Positions 25,875-33,785 are shown, counted from the stretch's first letter. The stretch is DNA of 46,338 nucleotides from Clostridiaceae bacterium (GCA_016288315.1 JAEEYU010000028.1:1-46338), one strand, 5' to 3'. Notes: generated from the sequence alone by a model not told the origin. Made by a program: numbers and translations.

Positions 25875-25903
25875 TTTAATTAAGGAATCTTTTATGTTAT
25901 ACT
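25875..25903 (+). promoter_or_regulatory. Possible promoter of the NSS transporter gene
   Basis: TTTAAT (25875-25880), 17 bp, TATACT (25898-25903). The -35 box is weak. Confidence 0.4.
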
Positions 25904-25945
25904 GATAAATACTTTGTGTCAGAAAGAAAAGGATTGAATTGACTT

Positions 25946-27295
25946 ATGGAAAAAAGAAACACTTTTTCGGGCAAAATCGGCTTTGTGCTGGCTGCCGCCG
26001 GTTCTGCGGTGGGTCTCGGCAACCTGTGGAGGTTCCCCTACCTTGCAGCCAAATACGGCGGTGGAATATTCCTGTTTGTTTACCTTATTCTTGCGGTAAC
26101 CTTCGGTTTTATTCTTATGGTAACCGAAATCGCCATAGGCAGAAAAACTCAGTTAAGTCCGCTTGCGGCGTTCGGCGCTCTGAGTTCAAAATGGGGCTGG
26201 GTCGGCAAGCTTGCAACCTTTGTGCCCGTTCTTATCTTCCCTTACTACTGCTTAATCGGCGGCTGGGTTACCAAATACACCTACGCCATGATAGCCGAAG
26301 AGCAGGCAACGGCTGCAGACTCGTATTTCGGCGCCTATGTTTCGGCAACAACCGAACCGATAATCTGGTTTTTTGTGTTTTTGCTTATAACAACGCTGGT
26401 CGTCATATTCGGCGTAAACAAGGGCATTGAAAAGCTCAGCAAGATTCTTATGCCCCTGCTTCTTATTATCACGCTTGCTCTTTCAGCCTATATTGTTACA
26501 CGACCCGGTTCAAAGGCGGGCATCCGTTATTATCTTATGCCCGATTTTGCATCTCTCAGCTTCAAAACCGTGCTTGCGGCATTAGGTCAGCTTTTCTATT
26601 CAATGTCGCTTGCCATGGGTATTATGATAACCTACGGCTCCTACCTCTCAAAAGAAGAAAAGATTGAAAAATCGACCCGTCAGATTGAAGTTTTTGACAC
26701 GGCAATCGCCTTCCTTGCAGGTCTTATGATTATCCCCGCTGTTTTTGAGTTCTCTGGCGGCGACAAAGAGGCTCTCGGCTCCGGACCCTCGCTTATGTTT
26801 GTTACCCTTCCCAAGGTGTTCAACGCCATGCCGGCAGGCAAGATAATAGGTGCGCTGTTCTTTTTCCTTGTGCTGTTTGCCGCACTTACAAGCTCCGTCT
26901 CTATTCTTGAGGCGATTGTTTCGGGACTTATTGACACCTTTAAAATGAAGCGCGGGACGGCTACCGTTCTTGTTTCGGTTTACGGCCTTGTTCTCGGAAT
27001 CATCTGCTCGCTCGGCTTCGGCATCTGGAGCGATTTCACCATAATCGGTATGTCGATACTCGACTTTATGGACTTTATCTCAAACAGCATTTTCCTGCCG
27101 CTCGTAGGTATGCTGACCTGCATAGTCGTCGGCTTTGTCATCAAGCCGGATGCCATAATAAGCGAGGTCGAGCTGAACGGTCCGTTTAAAATGAAGCATT
27201 TTTATACGGCTATGGTTAAATGGATTGCCCCGATTCTTATTTTTGCAATTCTTGTTTCGGGTATTCTTCAGAGTCTCGGAATACTGAAAATATAA
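25946..27295 (+). CDS. Sodium-dependent transporter of the NSS (SNF) family
   Basis: 449 residues with about 11 membrane helices. The family signature is in helix 1: GSAVGLGNLWRFPYLAAKYGGGIFL, part of which forms the Na+ and substrate site. ITYGSYLSKEE (helix 6 to loop) and LFFFLVLFAALTSSVSILEAI (helix 8, Na2 site) also match LeuT-like proteins. Bacterial members are shorter than animal transporters and usually import amino acids such as Leu, Trp or Tyr with Na+. It is a single-gene unit, convergent with rplL, sharing a bidirectional terminator. The substrate cannot be read from the sequence. Confidence 0.93.
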   Translation: MEKRNTFSGKIGFVLAAAGSAVGLGNLWRFPYLAAKYGGGIFLFVYLILAVTFGFILMVTEIAIGRKTQLSPLAAFGALSSKWGWVGKLATFVPVLIFPYYCLIGGWVTKYTYAMIAEEQATAADSYFGAYVSATTEPIIWFFVFLLITTLVVIFGVNKGIEKLSKILMPLLLIITLALSAYIVTRPGSKAGIRYYLMPDFASLSFKTVLAALGQLFYSMSLAMGIMITYGSYLSKEEKIEKSTRQIEVFDTAIAFLAGLMIIPAVFEFSGGDKEALGSGPSLMFVTLPKVFNAMPAGKIIGALFFFLVLFAALTSSVSILEAIVSGLIDTFKMKRGTATVLVSVYGLVLGIICSLGFGIWSDFTIIGMSILDFMDFISNSIFLPLVGMLTCIVVGFVIKPDAIISEVELNGPFKMKHFYTAMVKWIAPILIFAILVSGILQSLGILKI

Positions 27296-27320
27296 AAACC
27301 GAATAATTGCAAACAAAAAC

Positions 27321-27340
27321 GCCCTGTCGATTGACAGGGC
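27321..27340. terminator. Bidirectional terminator between the transporter gene and rplL
   Basis: 8 bp perfect stem GCCCTGTC / GACAGGGC with a 4-nt loop. The minus strand continues GTTTTTGTTTG and the plus strand ATTTTATTTG, so it ends both transcripts. Confidence 0.85.
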
Positions 27341-27361
27341 ATTTTATTTGTAAAGATTAAA

Positions 27362-27742
27362 TTATTTAAGTTCAACCTTTGCGCCGACTTCTTCAAGCTT
27401 TGCTTTTGCAGCTTCAGCGTCTTCTTTGGAAGCGCCTTCTTTAACGGCCTTGGGAGCGCCGTCAACAACTGCTTTTGCTTCTGCAAGGCCGAGACCGGTG
27501 ATCTCGCGGACTGCCTTGATAACCTTGATTTTTTCTGCGCCGACTTCTGCAAGGATAACGTCGAACTCTGTTTTCTCTTCTTCAGCTGCTGCTGCGCCGC
27601 CTGCTACGGGGCCTGCTACTGCAACTGCTGCTGCGGCTGAAACGCCGAACTCTTCTTCTACTGCGTGAACGAGCTCTGAAAGCTCAAGAACTGAAAGTGC
27701 TTTGATTTCTTCGATCATAGCAGCGATTTTCTCTGATGCCAT
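27362..27742 (-). CDS. rplL: Ribosomal protein L7/L12
   Basis: 126 residues. Forms the dimeric ribosome stalk that recruits translation factors. The N-terminal dimerisation helix ([20 protein letters not shown]), Ala-rich hinge ([15 protein letters not shown]) and C-terminal factor-binding domain ([28 protein letters not shown]) are all normal. Ribosome site TTAGGAGG. It lies 34 nt downstream of rplJ. A strong terminator follows, whereas in most Firmicutes rpoB would come next. Confidence 0.98.
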   Translation of the reverse strand: MASEKIAAMIEEIKALSVLELSELVHAVEEEFGVSAAAAVAVAGPVAGGAAAAEEEKTEFDVILAEVGAEKIKVIKAVREITGLGLAEAKAVVDGAPKAVKEGASKEDAEAAKAKLEEVGAKVELK

Positions 27743-27776
27743 TATAATTTCCTCCTAAATGTAAGATGTCAATAAA

Positions 27777-28424
27777 TTATTCTGCGGGTGTTTCTGCAGG
27801 AGCTTCCTCAGCGGGAGCCGCTGCTTCTTCTGCGGGAGCTGCTTCCTCAGCGGGAGCTGCCTCTTCTGCAGGAGCTGCTTCCTCAACGGGAGCCGCTTCT
27901 TCTGCGGGTGCTGCCTCCTCTTCGGGAGCGCCGCCCTTGTCAACAACAGCCTGAATAACGCGTGCGAATGCTGCGATGGGAGCATTGAATGCGTTGCATA
28001 CTGTTGCAAGAAGGATGTCTCTTGAAGGAAGCTTTGCAAGTGATTCTATCATAGCGGTGTCAATGACTTTACCCTCAAGGTAACCGCTCTTGATTGTGAA
28101 CTTGCCCTTGGATGCGTCTGCATACTTCTGAAGTATTCTTGCTGCTGCGGTCTGGTCTTCGGGGCTGATGGCTATAGCCGTTGTGCCTTCGAGAACGTTT
28201 GTGATATCGTCAAGACCTGCGCTTTTTGCCGCAAGACCGAGAAGTGTATTCTTAACTACCGAGTATTTAACGCCTGCTTCGCGAAGCTCTTTGCGGAGCT
28301 TGGTGTCATCAGCAACGGTGATACCTTTGTAGTCAACAATAACACCTGCAACGGAGTTGTTCAGAGAATCAACAAGATCTGCAACCATTTGTTTCTTCTG
28401 TTCCAATACCTTTGCGCTTGGCAA
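27777..28424 (-). CDS. rplJ: Ribosomal protein L10 with long Ala/Pro/Glu tail
   Basis: 215 residues. L10 anchors L7/L12 dimers to the ribosome. The conserved part is residues 1-172 (VVDYKGITVADDTKLRKELR, YSVVKNTL, EGTTAIAIS). The last 43 or so residues are an added acidic tail made of repeated AAPAEE units, unusual for bacterial L10. The frame is open to 28490, but the gene should start at the TTG at 28424. GGAGGTGA (28432-28439) lies 7 nt before it and the protein then begins LPSAKVLEQKK as in the family; the longer version would begin inside the attenuator hairpin. Regulation is by the L10 leader upstream. Confidence 0.95.
   Translation of the reverse strand: MPSAKVLEQKKQMVADLVDSLNNSVAGVIVDYKGITVADDTKLRKELREAGVKYSVVKNTLLGLAAKSAGLDDITNVLEGTTAIAISPEDQTAAARILQKYADASKGKFTIKSGYLEGKVIDTAMIESLAKLPSRDILLATVCNAFNAPIAAFARVIQAVVDKGGAPEEEAAPAEEAAPVEEAAPAEEAAPAEEAAPAEEAAAPAEEAPAETPAE
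27781..27930 (-). repeat. 18-bp tandem-like repeats coding for the L10 acidic tail
   Basis: About six imperfect units read as AAPAEE or AAPVEE on the minus strand. Repeats are of low complexity (Ala, Pro, Glu only), so copy number may vary between strains. Confidence 0.8.
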
Positions 28425-28578
28425 TTTGATTTCACCTCCGGATTTACATTTAAAAAGCCCTTCCCGACTGCGCGGAAAGGGCAATAACACACTACATTTC
28501 TGTTTTGTGTATTCCTCTCTCGGCAGGCGGTAAAAACCTTATGCATAAACTGCACCTGCTGTCTCTGAAAAGAACAGC
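28425..28578 (-). promoter_or_regulatory. L10 leader RNA with intrinsic terminator (attenuator)
   Basis: The untranslated leader of rplJ-rplL. A conserved stem pairs GCAGGTG with CGCCTGC (plus coordinates 28553-28559 and 28523-28529). CGCCTGC is followed by CGAGAGAGG, the mark of the Firmicute L10 leader, which binds L10-(L12)4. Downstream, GCCCTTTCC and GGGAAGGGC (28457-28482) followed by TTTTTA form an intrinsic terminator just before the ribosome site. Excess L10 complex would favour termination; this mechanism is known for the family and inferred here. Confidence 0.8.
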
Positions 28579-28584
28579 TTGTGT

Positions 28585-28613
28585 ATAATAACACACTTTT
28601 TTGCCTGTGTCAA
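28585..28613 (-). promoter_or_regulatory. Promoter of rplJ-rplL
   Basis: Minus strand TTGACA (28608-28613), 17 bp, TATTAT (28585-28590), in the gap after rplA. It gives L10 and L12 a transcript of their own. Confidence 0.75.
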
Positions 28614-28628
28614 GCAGGTTTTTGAAAA

Positions 28629-29327
28629 TTATTCAGCAACGAGCTTGAGGGGGTTGACTTTGATGCCGGGGCCCATTGTTGTTGCAACAACGCATGAGCG
28701 GATATACTGACCTTTGCTGGCAGCGGGCTTTGCCTTGATTATGGCATCGAGAAGAGTGTTGAAGTTCTCACTGAGCTTCTCGGGGCCGAAGGACGCCTTG
28801 CCGATGGGGCAGTGAATGATGTTTGTTTTGTCAAGGCGGTATTCGATTTTACCGGCTTTTGCTTCGGTAACTGCCTTTGCAACATCGGGAGTAACCGTGC
28901 CTGCCTTGGGGCTGGGCATAAGACCGCGGGGGCCGAGAACCTTACCGAGACGGCCGACGAGACCCATCATATTGGGTGCTGCGATAGCAACGTCGAAATC
29001 AAGGAAACCTTCGCCCTGAATCTTTGCCACGAGATCTTCAGCGCCTACGATTTCAGCGCCTGCCGCTGTTGCCGCATCGGCATCGGGGCCTTTTGCGAAA
29101 ACTGCGACTCTGACCTGTTTACCTGTGCCGTTGGGAAGAACTACGGCGCCGCGGACCTGCTGGTCTGCGTGACGGGAGTCAACGCCGAGACGGACGTGAA
29201 CTTCTACCGTTTCGTCAAACTTTGCGGTTGCGGTTTTGATTGCAAGACCGAGTGCTTCCGAAGGGTCATAGAGATTTGCTTTATCGACAAGCTTGGAGCT
29301 GTCTACATATTTTTTACCGTGTTTCAT
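28629..29327 (-). CDS. rplA: Ribosomal protein L1
   Basis: 232 residues. Binds 23S rRNA at the L1 stalk and its own mRNA leader. Family marks are [15 protein letters not shown] at the start, [26 protein letters not shown], and the signature [20 protein letters not shown] with PKAGTVT. Ribosome site GGGGAGG. Lies 16 nt downstream of rplK. A candidate L1-binding leader is found before rplK (29792-29826). Confidence 0.98.
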   Translation of the reverse strand: MKHGKKYVDSSKLVDKANLYDPSEALGLAIKTATAKFDETVEVHVRLGVDSRHADQQVRGAVVLPNGTGKQVRVAVFAKGPDADAATAAGAEIVGAEDLVAKIQGEGFLDFDVAIAAPNMMGLVGRLGKVLGPRGLMPSPKAGTVTPDVAKAVTEAKAGKIEYRLDKTNIIHCPIGKASFGPEKLSENFNTLLDAIIKAKPAASKGQYIRSCVVATTMGPGIKVNPLKLVAE

Positions 29328-29343
29328 CTTGTTTTACCTCCCC

Positions 29344-29769
29344 TCAGTCTGCCACTGTAACGCCCATGCTGCGCGCCGTGCCGGCTATCATGCTCATTGC
29401 GGTCTCGATTGTAGCCGCATTGAGGTCGGGCATTTTCTGCTCTGCAATTTTACGGATCTGTTCCTGTGTGATTGTAGCAACCTTTGTTTTGTTGGGAACG
29501 CCTGAACCGCTTTCAATTCCGCATGCCTTTTTGATAAGGACTGCTGCGGGGGGAGTCTTTGTGATGAACGAGAAGGTGTGGTCTGCAAATACCGTGATAA
29601 CTACGGGAATAATGAGACCCATATCGTTCTTTGTGCGCTCGTTGAATTCTTTTGTGAACGCCATGATGTTAACGCCGTGCTGGCCGAGTGCGGGGCCGAC
29701 GGGGGGTGCAGGAGTTGCTTTACCTGCGGGAATCTGAAGTTTGATTAAGCCAACAACTTTTTGTGCCAT
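29344..29769 (-). CDS. rplK: Ribosomal protein L11
   Basis: 141 residues, the standard length. Part of the GTPase centre on 23S rRNA. Family marks are [32 protein letters not shown], and the C-terminal [20 protein letters not shown]. The frame is open to 29826, but the ATG at 29769 ([10 protein letters not shown]) follows GGAGG and gives the usual protein; the extension would run through the proposed L1-binding element. Confidence 0.98.
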   Translation of the reverse strand: MAQKVVGLIKLQIPAGKATPAPPVGPALGQHGVNIMAFTKEFNERTKNDMGLIIPVVITVFADHTFSFITKTPPAAVLIKKACGIESGSGVPNKTKVATITQEQIRKIAEQKMPDLNAATIETAMSMIAGTARSMGVTVAD

Positions 29770-29791
29770 TTTTGTTAACCTCCAATAAAAT

Positions 29792-29826
29792 GTGGTGAAT
29801 TGCGGAGTTTTATGAACTCCTCCCAC
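29792..29826 (-). promoter_or_regulatory. Candidate L1-binding leader of rplK-rplA
   Basis: On the mRNA, GTGG (29823-29826) pairs with CCAC (29792-29795), and GGAGTT with AACTCC (29804-29809 / 29815-29820) form an inner stem. Between them is an asymmetric loop, GA on one side and GCAATTCA on the other. The GTGGGAGG start and this asymmetry resemble the L1 site used for feedback control of L11-L1 mRNAs. Assigned by eye. Confidence 0.55.
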
Positions 29827-29849
29827 GAAACCGTGCCTTAAGCACAGCC

Positions 29850-29896
29850 GCGCCCAGGGGCGCTTAATTTGAAAAGACAGTCAAGTCTTCAAATTA
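29850..29896 (-). other. Hairpins between nusG and rplK
   Basis: Two structures: TAATTTGAAAAGAC with GTCTTCAAATTA (29865-29896, 2-nt bulge, 6-nt loop), and GCGCC / GGCGC (29850-29863). Neither ends in a good T run. They may partly stop transcription between the nusG and rplK parts or shield mRNA ends. Confidence 0.5.
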
Positions 29897-29902
29897 CCGT
29901 GA

Positions 29903-30448
29903 TTAATCTTCAGCGAGTTCTACTTGGTCAAGCTTGAGCTCAACCGATGTTTCTCTGCCGAAGAACGAAATTGTGACGCGGACCAGATCATTGTCAACGT
30001 CAATCTCCTGAACAACGCCCTGCGTGCCTTCGAACATTTCGTCGATGATATCGACCGTGTCGCCGACCTTGTAGGAAACTTCGACGACTCTTGTTTCGAT
30101 GCCGAGGTTGTAAACCTCATCTTCAGTCAGGGGCATTGCTTTGCTTTCCGGGCCTACAAAGCCCGTAACGCCTCTTGTGTTACGGATGACAACCCATGTG
30201 TCGTCGCTCATGACGGGTCTGTTGTTTTTGTCTGCCTGAACGGCAACCTTGACAAAAACATAGCCGGGGAAAAGCTTGCGTTCTGTCTGCTTACCCTTTT
30301 CATCTTCAACGATTTCAACGGGAACTTTTACGTCGAGGATTGCGTCCTGCATCTTACGGTTTTCAACAACCTTTTCGATATTGCCCGCAACCTTGTTCTC
30401 GTAACCTGAGTAGGTATGAACAACATACCATCTTGCGTCTGTAGCCAT
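29903..30448 (-). CDS. nusG: Transcription antitermination factor NusG
   Basis: 181 residues. Binds RNA polymerase to control pausing and couples it to the ribosome. It has the NGN domain (ARWYVVHTYSGYENKVAGNIE, FPGYVFVKV, VIRNTRGVTGFVG) and the C-terminal KOW domain (VGDTVDIIDEMFEGTQGVVQEID). Ribosome site GGGAGG. Lies 18 nt downstream of secE in the standard rpmG-secE-nusG order. Confidence 0.98.
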   Translation of the reverse strand: MATDARWYVVHTYSGYENKVAGNIEKVVENRKMQDAILDVKVPVEIVEDEKGKQTERKLFPGYVFVKVAVQADKNNRPVMSDDTWVVIRNTRGVTGFVGPESKAMPLTEDEVYNLGIETRVVEVSYKVGDTVDIIDEMFEGTQGVVQEIDVDNDLVRVTISFFGRETSVELKLDQVELAED

Positions 30449-30466
30449 TGTAAATCCTCCCTATTC

Positions 30467-30844
30467 TCAGATAGTGAAGAATTTGCTTACGGCAGACATC
30501 ATCGCCTTTGTTGTCTCTTCGGCGGCGCCAGATTCGCTTATGTGCTCCGCTGCTCTCTTGAGAAGTGAGAGAAGGAAGGAAAGCAACTGGTCAATACCGA
30601 AAATTACAACTCCGCAGATAACAACCACGACAAGAACTACGCCGCTGGATTTGAGAACTGTCATTTTGTCAGGCCAAACGATCTTTTTGATTTCGCCCTT
30701 GAGATCTTTGACGAACTTCTTTATGGCCTTGCCTGCACGCTTAAAGATGTTGCCGTTAGGGTTAGACTGCCTGTTCGCTTTTTTCGCCTCTTTTTCGGCT
30801 CTTGCGACCTTTTCGGCGGCCTCGGAAACTTCCTTTTTAGCCAT
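30467..30844 (-). CDS. secE: Preprotein translocase subunit SecE
   Basis: 125 residues. Essential clamp of the SecYEG channel. The conserved amphipathic helix and turn, FVKDLKGEIKKIVWPDK, is followed by a single membrane helix (VVLVVVVICGVVIFGIDQLL). It carries a charged N-terminal region of about 45 residues (EKVARAEKEAKKANRQ) and a 30-residue tail, making it longer than the 60-residue Bacillus form. AGGAGG lies just before the start. Confidence 0.95.
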   Translation of the reverse strand: MAKKEVSEAAEKVARAEKEAKKANRQSNPNGNIFKRAGKAIKKFVKDLKGEIKKIVWPDKMTVLKSSGVVLVVVVICGVVIFGIDQLLSFLLSLLKRAAEHISESGAAEETTKAMMSAVSKFFTI

Positions 30845-30860
30845 TGGTTCTCCTCCTGTG

Positions 30861-31025
30861 TTATTTTGTTTCTTTGTGGAGAGTATGCTTCCTGCAGAAA
30901 CGGCAGTACTTGTTCATCTCCAACCTGTCGGGTGAATTCTGCTTGTTTTTCATTGTGTTGTAGTTGCGCTGTTTGCATTCGGTGCATGAAAGTGTGATTT
31001 TCACTCTTTTACCGTTAGCAGCCAT
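30861..31025 (-). CDS. rpmG: Ribosomal protein L33, zinc-binding form
   Basis: 54 residues ([14 protein letters not shown], ending HTLHKETK). Cysteines at 14, 17, 41 and 44 (CTEC and CRFC) make it the zinc-ribbon form, so its synthesis under zinc shortage may depend on a cysteine-free paralogue elsewhere. It is the first gene of the rpmG-secE-nusG transcript, 16 nt before secE, with GGAGGTG in front of the start. Confidence 0.96.
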   Translation of the reverse strand: MAANGKRVKITLSCTECKQRNYNTMKNKQNSPDRLEMNKYCRFCRKHTLHKETK

Positions 31026-31061
31026 TTGCGGCACCTCCATCTTTTAGGAATTTTTAGCCTC

Positions 31062-31148
31062 CCTCTGTGACTACCGGAAAAAGGGCACAAAAATAAAGCC
31101 CTCCCGCAGAGGTGTAGATATAATATCACAAGTCACCTGCTTCGTCAA
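31062..31148 (-). promoter_or_regulatory. Promoter and structured leader of rpmG-secE-nusG
   Basis: Minus strand TTGACG (31143-31148), 17 bp, TATTAT (31120-31125). The leader can form CCTCTG / CAGAGG (31062-31067 with 31107-31112) around GGGC / GCCC (31083-31101) followed by TTTTT. The promoter is clear; a regulatory role for the fold is inferred. Confidence 0.6.
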
Positions 31149-31272
31149 GCATTTTTTTGCTTAAAAAAACAGGTGATTTTTCGTTTTGTAAAATCATCAC
31201 AACATATTGTTCAGTTCTGCCGTTCTATGTGTATATCTTGCGACAATATATTAATGTATTATATATAATATT

Positions 31273-31530
31273 TTATTCTTCCGTTTTTTTATCTGCACTG
31301 CGAAGCGGGAGCCACCAGGTGAAACCGAAGGCAAGGCAGTTTGCAAGCCCTTTGCCCGCACTTATGCCCGACTGCTTTGCGGTCTTTCTGCCGATAATGA
31401 AATACTCGGTGAGATGCATTGTGAAAAGAGCCGCCAGAGGAACGAACTTCTTTTTCACGGCAAGAATTATGCCTGCTATGTAGAGAATAATACAGAAGGG
31501 TTTGCCGATTAACGAAACATATTTCATCAT
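31273..31530 (-). CDS. Small membrane protein of unknown function
   Basis: 85 residues from the ATG at 31530, which follows GGAG at good spacing; the longer frame to 31587 has no ribosome site and overlaps a terminator. Two hydrophobic stretches (PFCIILYIAGIILAV and ALFTMHLTEYFIIG) suggest two membrane helices, then SGISAGKGLANCLAFGFTWWLPLR. Not recognised. It stands alone behind the terminator of the DUF4474 gene and in front of the rpmG promoter region. Confidence 0.65.
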   Translation of the reverse strand: MMKYVSLIGKPFCIILYIAGIILAVKKKFVPLAALFTMHLTEYFIIGRKTAKQSGISAGKGLANCLAFGFTWWLPLRSADKKTEE

Positions 31531-31555
31531 AAAAAAACTCCTTTGTTTATAACAA

Positions 31556-31586
31556 TGCCGCAGCGCCTTTTTACGGCAGTGCGGCA
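31556..31586 (-). terminator. Terminator hairpin after the DUF4474 gene
   Basis: TGCCGCA (31556-31562) pairs with TGCGGCA (31580-31586), with further GCC/GGC pairing inside. Tail T content is modest. Confidence 0.6.
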
Positions 31587-31604
31587 TTTAAAAACAAATC
31601 TTTA

Positions 31605-32768
31605 TCAGAAGAGCATAAGAAGGAAAATAACCGGCATGGTGATAAACGTCATAAAGAAGAAACCGAGCGGCATAAATACTGCGGCTATGGAGCCGGTTGC
31701 GATAAGCGCATTTATTGTTGATTTGACAACAACGGTGTTCTGCGCTTCGGAGATGTTCTGCCAGCAGATACTTATGCGGTTGCCTTCCTGCGTGTAGGTG
31801 TCAAGTTCGAGTGCAGATGAAGACTCCGCCTTTTTGAAGCCGCATTCTTCAAGACCTTTTGCGACTGCATTTGCCTCTTCTTCATTGTGGAAATCGACAA
31901 AGCCCTCAAGTCTGAGCTCGTCGCAGGGCTCAGTATTGTAGAGATGGCCTCCTCTGAAGCCGGTGCACCACCAGTAATCATCATAGGGAACGGTGAACTG
32001 ATACTGATAATCGCCGTTGCGGTCTTTATCCCAGTAAAGGGTTGTCTGCATTTTGAGTCTGTCATTATCGGCGCATTTGTAAGGTGTAAAAGCGTTCACC
32101 TCTTCGCCTTCCTTAAGCTCGCCGTCACGGTAGTAATAGCCGATTTCGCTGCCGTAGAAGGCAATGCCGTATTGACCTTTCCAAAGCTGAACCATACGTG
32201 CTTTGCCGCCGTAATTGTAGTTTACGCGCACATAGTCATAGTTGATTGTAAGATAAGGGGAAACGTAGTCAAATGCGTTCATAAAGCCCGTTGTTTTCTG
32301 CCATGCAACGTCCTGGTCATAATAATAGAATTTTTCGCTGCCGTTGAAACGGTAGCCCATAACGGTGTTGTTGCGAAGGTAGTCGTTGGCAGCATCGACT
32401 GCGGTTGAACACGCAATTTTAATAGTGCCTTTAAAGGTCTCTCCGCTTTCGGGTTCGGTGACAGTTGCGGTAATTATTGAGTTGCCGGGCGTAACACCGT
32501 GAACAAGACCTTTTTTGTCAACAGAGCAATGCTCATTGTCGGATGACCACTCTATTGTGAAATCCTCCGGTTTGAGTTCGCTGCCTTCTGGAACGGTGAT
32601 TTCAGCCGTCAGCTGCAGATTGGTGCCGACGTGAACATATCTTCTCGGTGCGTCGAGTTTTACAGAGTAGCCCTCAAGCGCCGCTGCCGCACCTGCGGTT
32701 GCAACCGAGAACGCAATAAGGAACGCCATTAAAGCGGCAAGAACTGCCGAAGCGGTTTTTCTGCTCAT
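31605..32768 (-). CDS. Secreted/membrane DUF4474 protein with N-terminal Ig-like domain
   Basis: 387 residues. Signal peptide (ASAVLAALMAFLIAFSVATA), then a Big_2-like Ig domain (about 35-120; TIEWSSDNEHCSVDKKGLVHG). A DUF4474 domain follows (about 130-340), recognised by MVQLWKGQYGIAFYGSEIGYYYR and the preceding YDQDVAWQKTTGFMNAFDY. The C-terminus is a hydrophobic segment (IAAVFMPLGFFFMTFITMPVIFLLML) that probably anchors it. DUF4474 is found mainly in Clostridia and has no known role. It has its own promoter (32832-32860), with a small hairpin before the ribosome site. Confidence 0.82.
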   Translation of the reverse strand: MSRKTASAVLAALMAFLIAFSVATAGAAAALEGYSVKLDAPRRYVHVGTNLQLTAEITVPEGSELKPEDFTIEWSSDNEHCSVDKKGLVHGVTPGNSIITATVTEPESGETFKGTIKIACSTAVDAANDYLRNNTVMGYRFNGSEKFYYYDQDVAWQKTTGFMNAFDYVSPYLTINYDYVRVNYNYGGKARMVQLWKGQYGIAFYGSEIGYYYRDGELKEGEEVNAFTPYKCADNDRLKMQTTLYWDKDRNGDYQYQFTVPYDDYWWCTGFRGGHLYNTEPCDELRLEGFVDFHNEEEANAVAKGLEECGFKKAESSSALELDTYTQEGNRISICWQNISEAQNTVVVKSTINALIATGSIAAVFMPLGFFFMTFITMPVIFLLMLF

Positions 32769-32831
32769 CTCTTTTTCCTCCTTGTTTTGCCGTAAGAAAA
32801 ATATACGGCATATAACTGTATAACAAAAAAT

Positions 32832-32860
32832 ATTTTAACACATATAAGAATAATAGTCAA
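32832..32860 (-). promoter_or_regulatory. Promoter of the DUF4474 gene
   Basis: Minus strand TTGACT (32855-32860), 17 bp, TAAAAT (32832-32837). The mRNA leader contains GCCGTA / TACGGC (32789-32809), ending just before the ribosome site, which could influence translation. Confidence 0.65.
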
Positions 32861-32875
32861 ATAAAGGTATATGCG

Positions 32876-33682
32876 TTAATCAATACCAAGCAGGCGGGTT
32901 ATGTTATTATAAAAAATATCTCTCAGTTCATCATCCGAAAAGCCCGCTCTCATAACCGATTTTATCTCGGTTTTGCAGCTCCACATAGGGTAATCACTTC
33001 CGAAAATCACACGCTTTGTTCCGTATTTTTCAACGTAACGGTAAAACTCGCTGTCTGACAGATAGGCGGTTGAAGAGCAGCAGTCAACCCAGAGGTTTTC
33101 AAATTCGGTAAGCTTTTCCGCCGCCTCTTTCCAGATGCTCCAGCCGCCGAGATGGGCGCCGATTATTTTAAGCGACGGATGCTTTACGAGCGCTTTTGCC
33201 GCCCTTTCGGGGTTGGAATAATCCTGCCTGATATCGCCGAAATGCACAAGCACCGGGATGCCGTCGCGCTCGCACAAATCAAAAATCTTGTTGCAGCCGT
33301 TGCCGTCAACCGGCGAGCGCTGAAAATCAGGGTGAAGTTTAACTCCTTTCAAGCCGAGCGAGCGAAGATGTTCATAATCTTCCTCAACAGCTTCACTGTC
33401 CGGAAAAAGCGTGCCGAAGCCGATCAGACGGTCCGGGTGCTTTGCCGTTTCGCCTGCAATAAATTCGTTTATCGACTGCACCTGATGTTCGCTTGTTGCA
33501 ACCGAGTGAACGAGAAAACGGTCAACTCCCGCAGCAGTTCCTTTTTCAATCAGATCATTTACGGTGCCCTTCCCGTGTGCGAGAACTCCGTAAAATGTGT
33601 CAATACCGTCAACGGCCCTGCCTGCGATTGCGTCGGGATAAATATGGCAGTGAGCGTCAAATATCCTGAAATCTCCGAACAC
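32876..33682 (-). CDS. Amidohydrolase family protein (Amidohydro_2, ACMSD-like)
   Basis: 268 residues. TIM-barrel metal hydrolase: FDAHCHIYPD (His11, His13), VKLHPDF, LVHFGD, IIGAHLGG and VIFGSDYPMW give the ordered metal and catalytic residues of the amidohydrolase-related/ACMSD group. Members decarboxylate or hydrolyse small carboxylates; many in Clostridia are uncharacterised. The start is a GTG at 33682 after AAAGGAGG. It is a single gene with its own promoter. Its substrate is unknown. Confidence 0.82.
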   Translation of the reverse strand: MFGDFRIFDAHCHIYPDAIAGRAVDGIDTFYGVLAHGKGTVNDLIEKGTAAGVDRFLVHSVATSEHQVQSINEFIAGETAKHPDRLIGFGTLFPDSEAVEEDYEHLRSLGLKGVKLHPDFQRSPVDGNGCNKIFDLCERDGIPVLVHFGDIRQDYSNPERAAKALVKHPSLKIIGAHLGGWSIWKEAAEKLTEFENLWVDCCSSTAYLSDSEFYRYVEKYGTKRVIFGSDYPMWSCKTEIKSVMRAGFSDDELRDIFYNNITRLLGID

Positions 33683-33719
33683 GAAGGCACCTCCTTTTTT
33701 CTGATAAATAATTATAAAC

Positions 33720-33748
33720 AGTATAGCGGTTCATATCGGGATTGTAAA
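33720..33748 (-). promoter_or_regulatory. Promoter of the amidohydrolase gene
   Basis: Minus strand TTTACA (33743-33748), 17 bp, TATACT (33720-33725). Confidence 0.6.
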
Positions 33749-33785
33749 TATCATTATACTAAATTTTTAAAAGCCGCAAAAAACA

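Noticed and set aside
28425..28490. N-terminal extension of L10
   Set aside because: It would be translated through the attenuator hairpin; the TTG at 28424 has the ribosome site and the family N-terminus.
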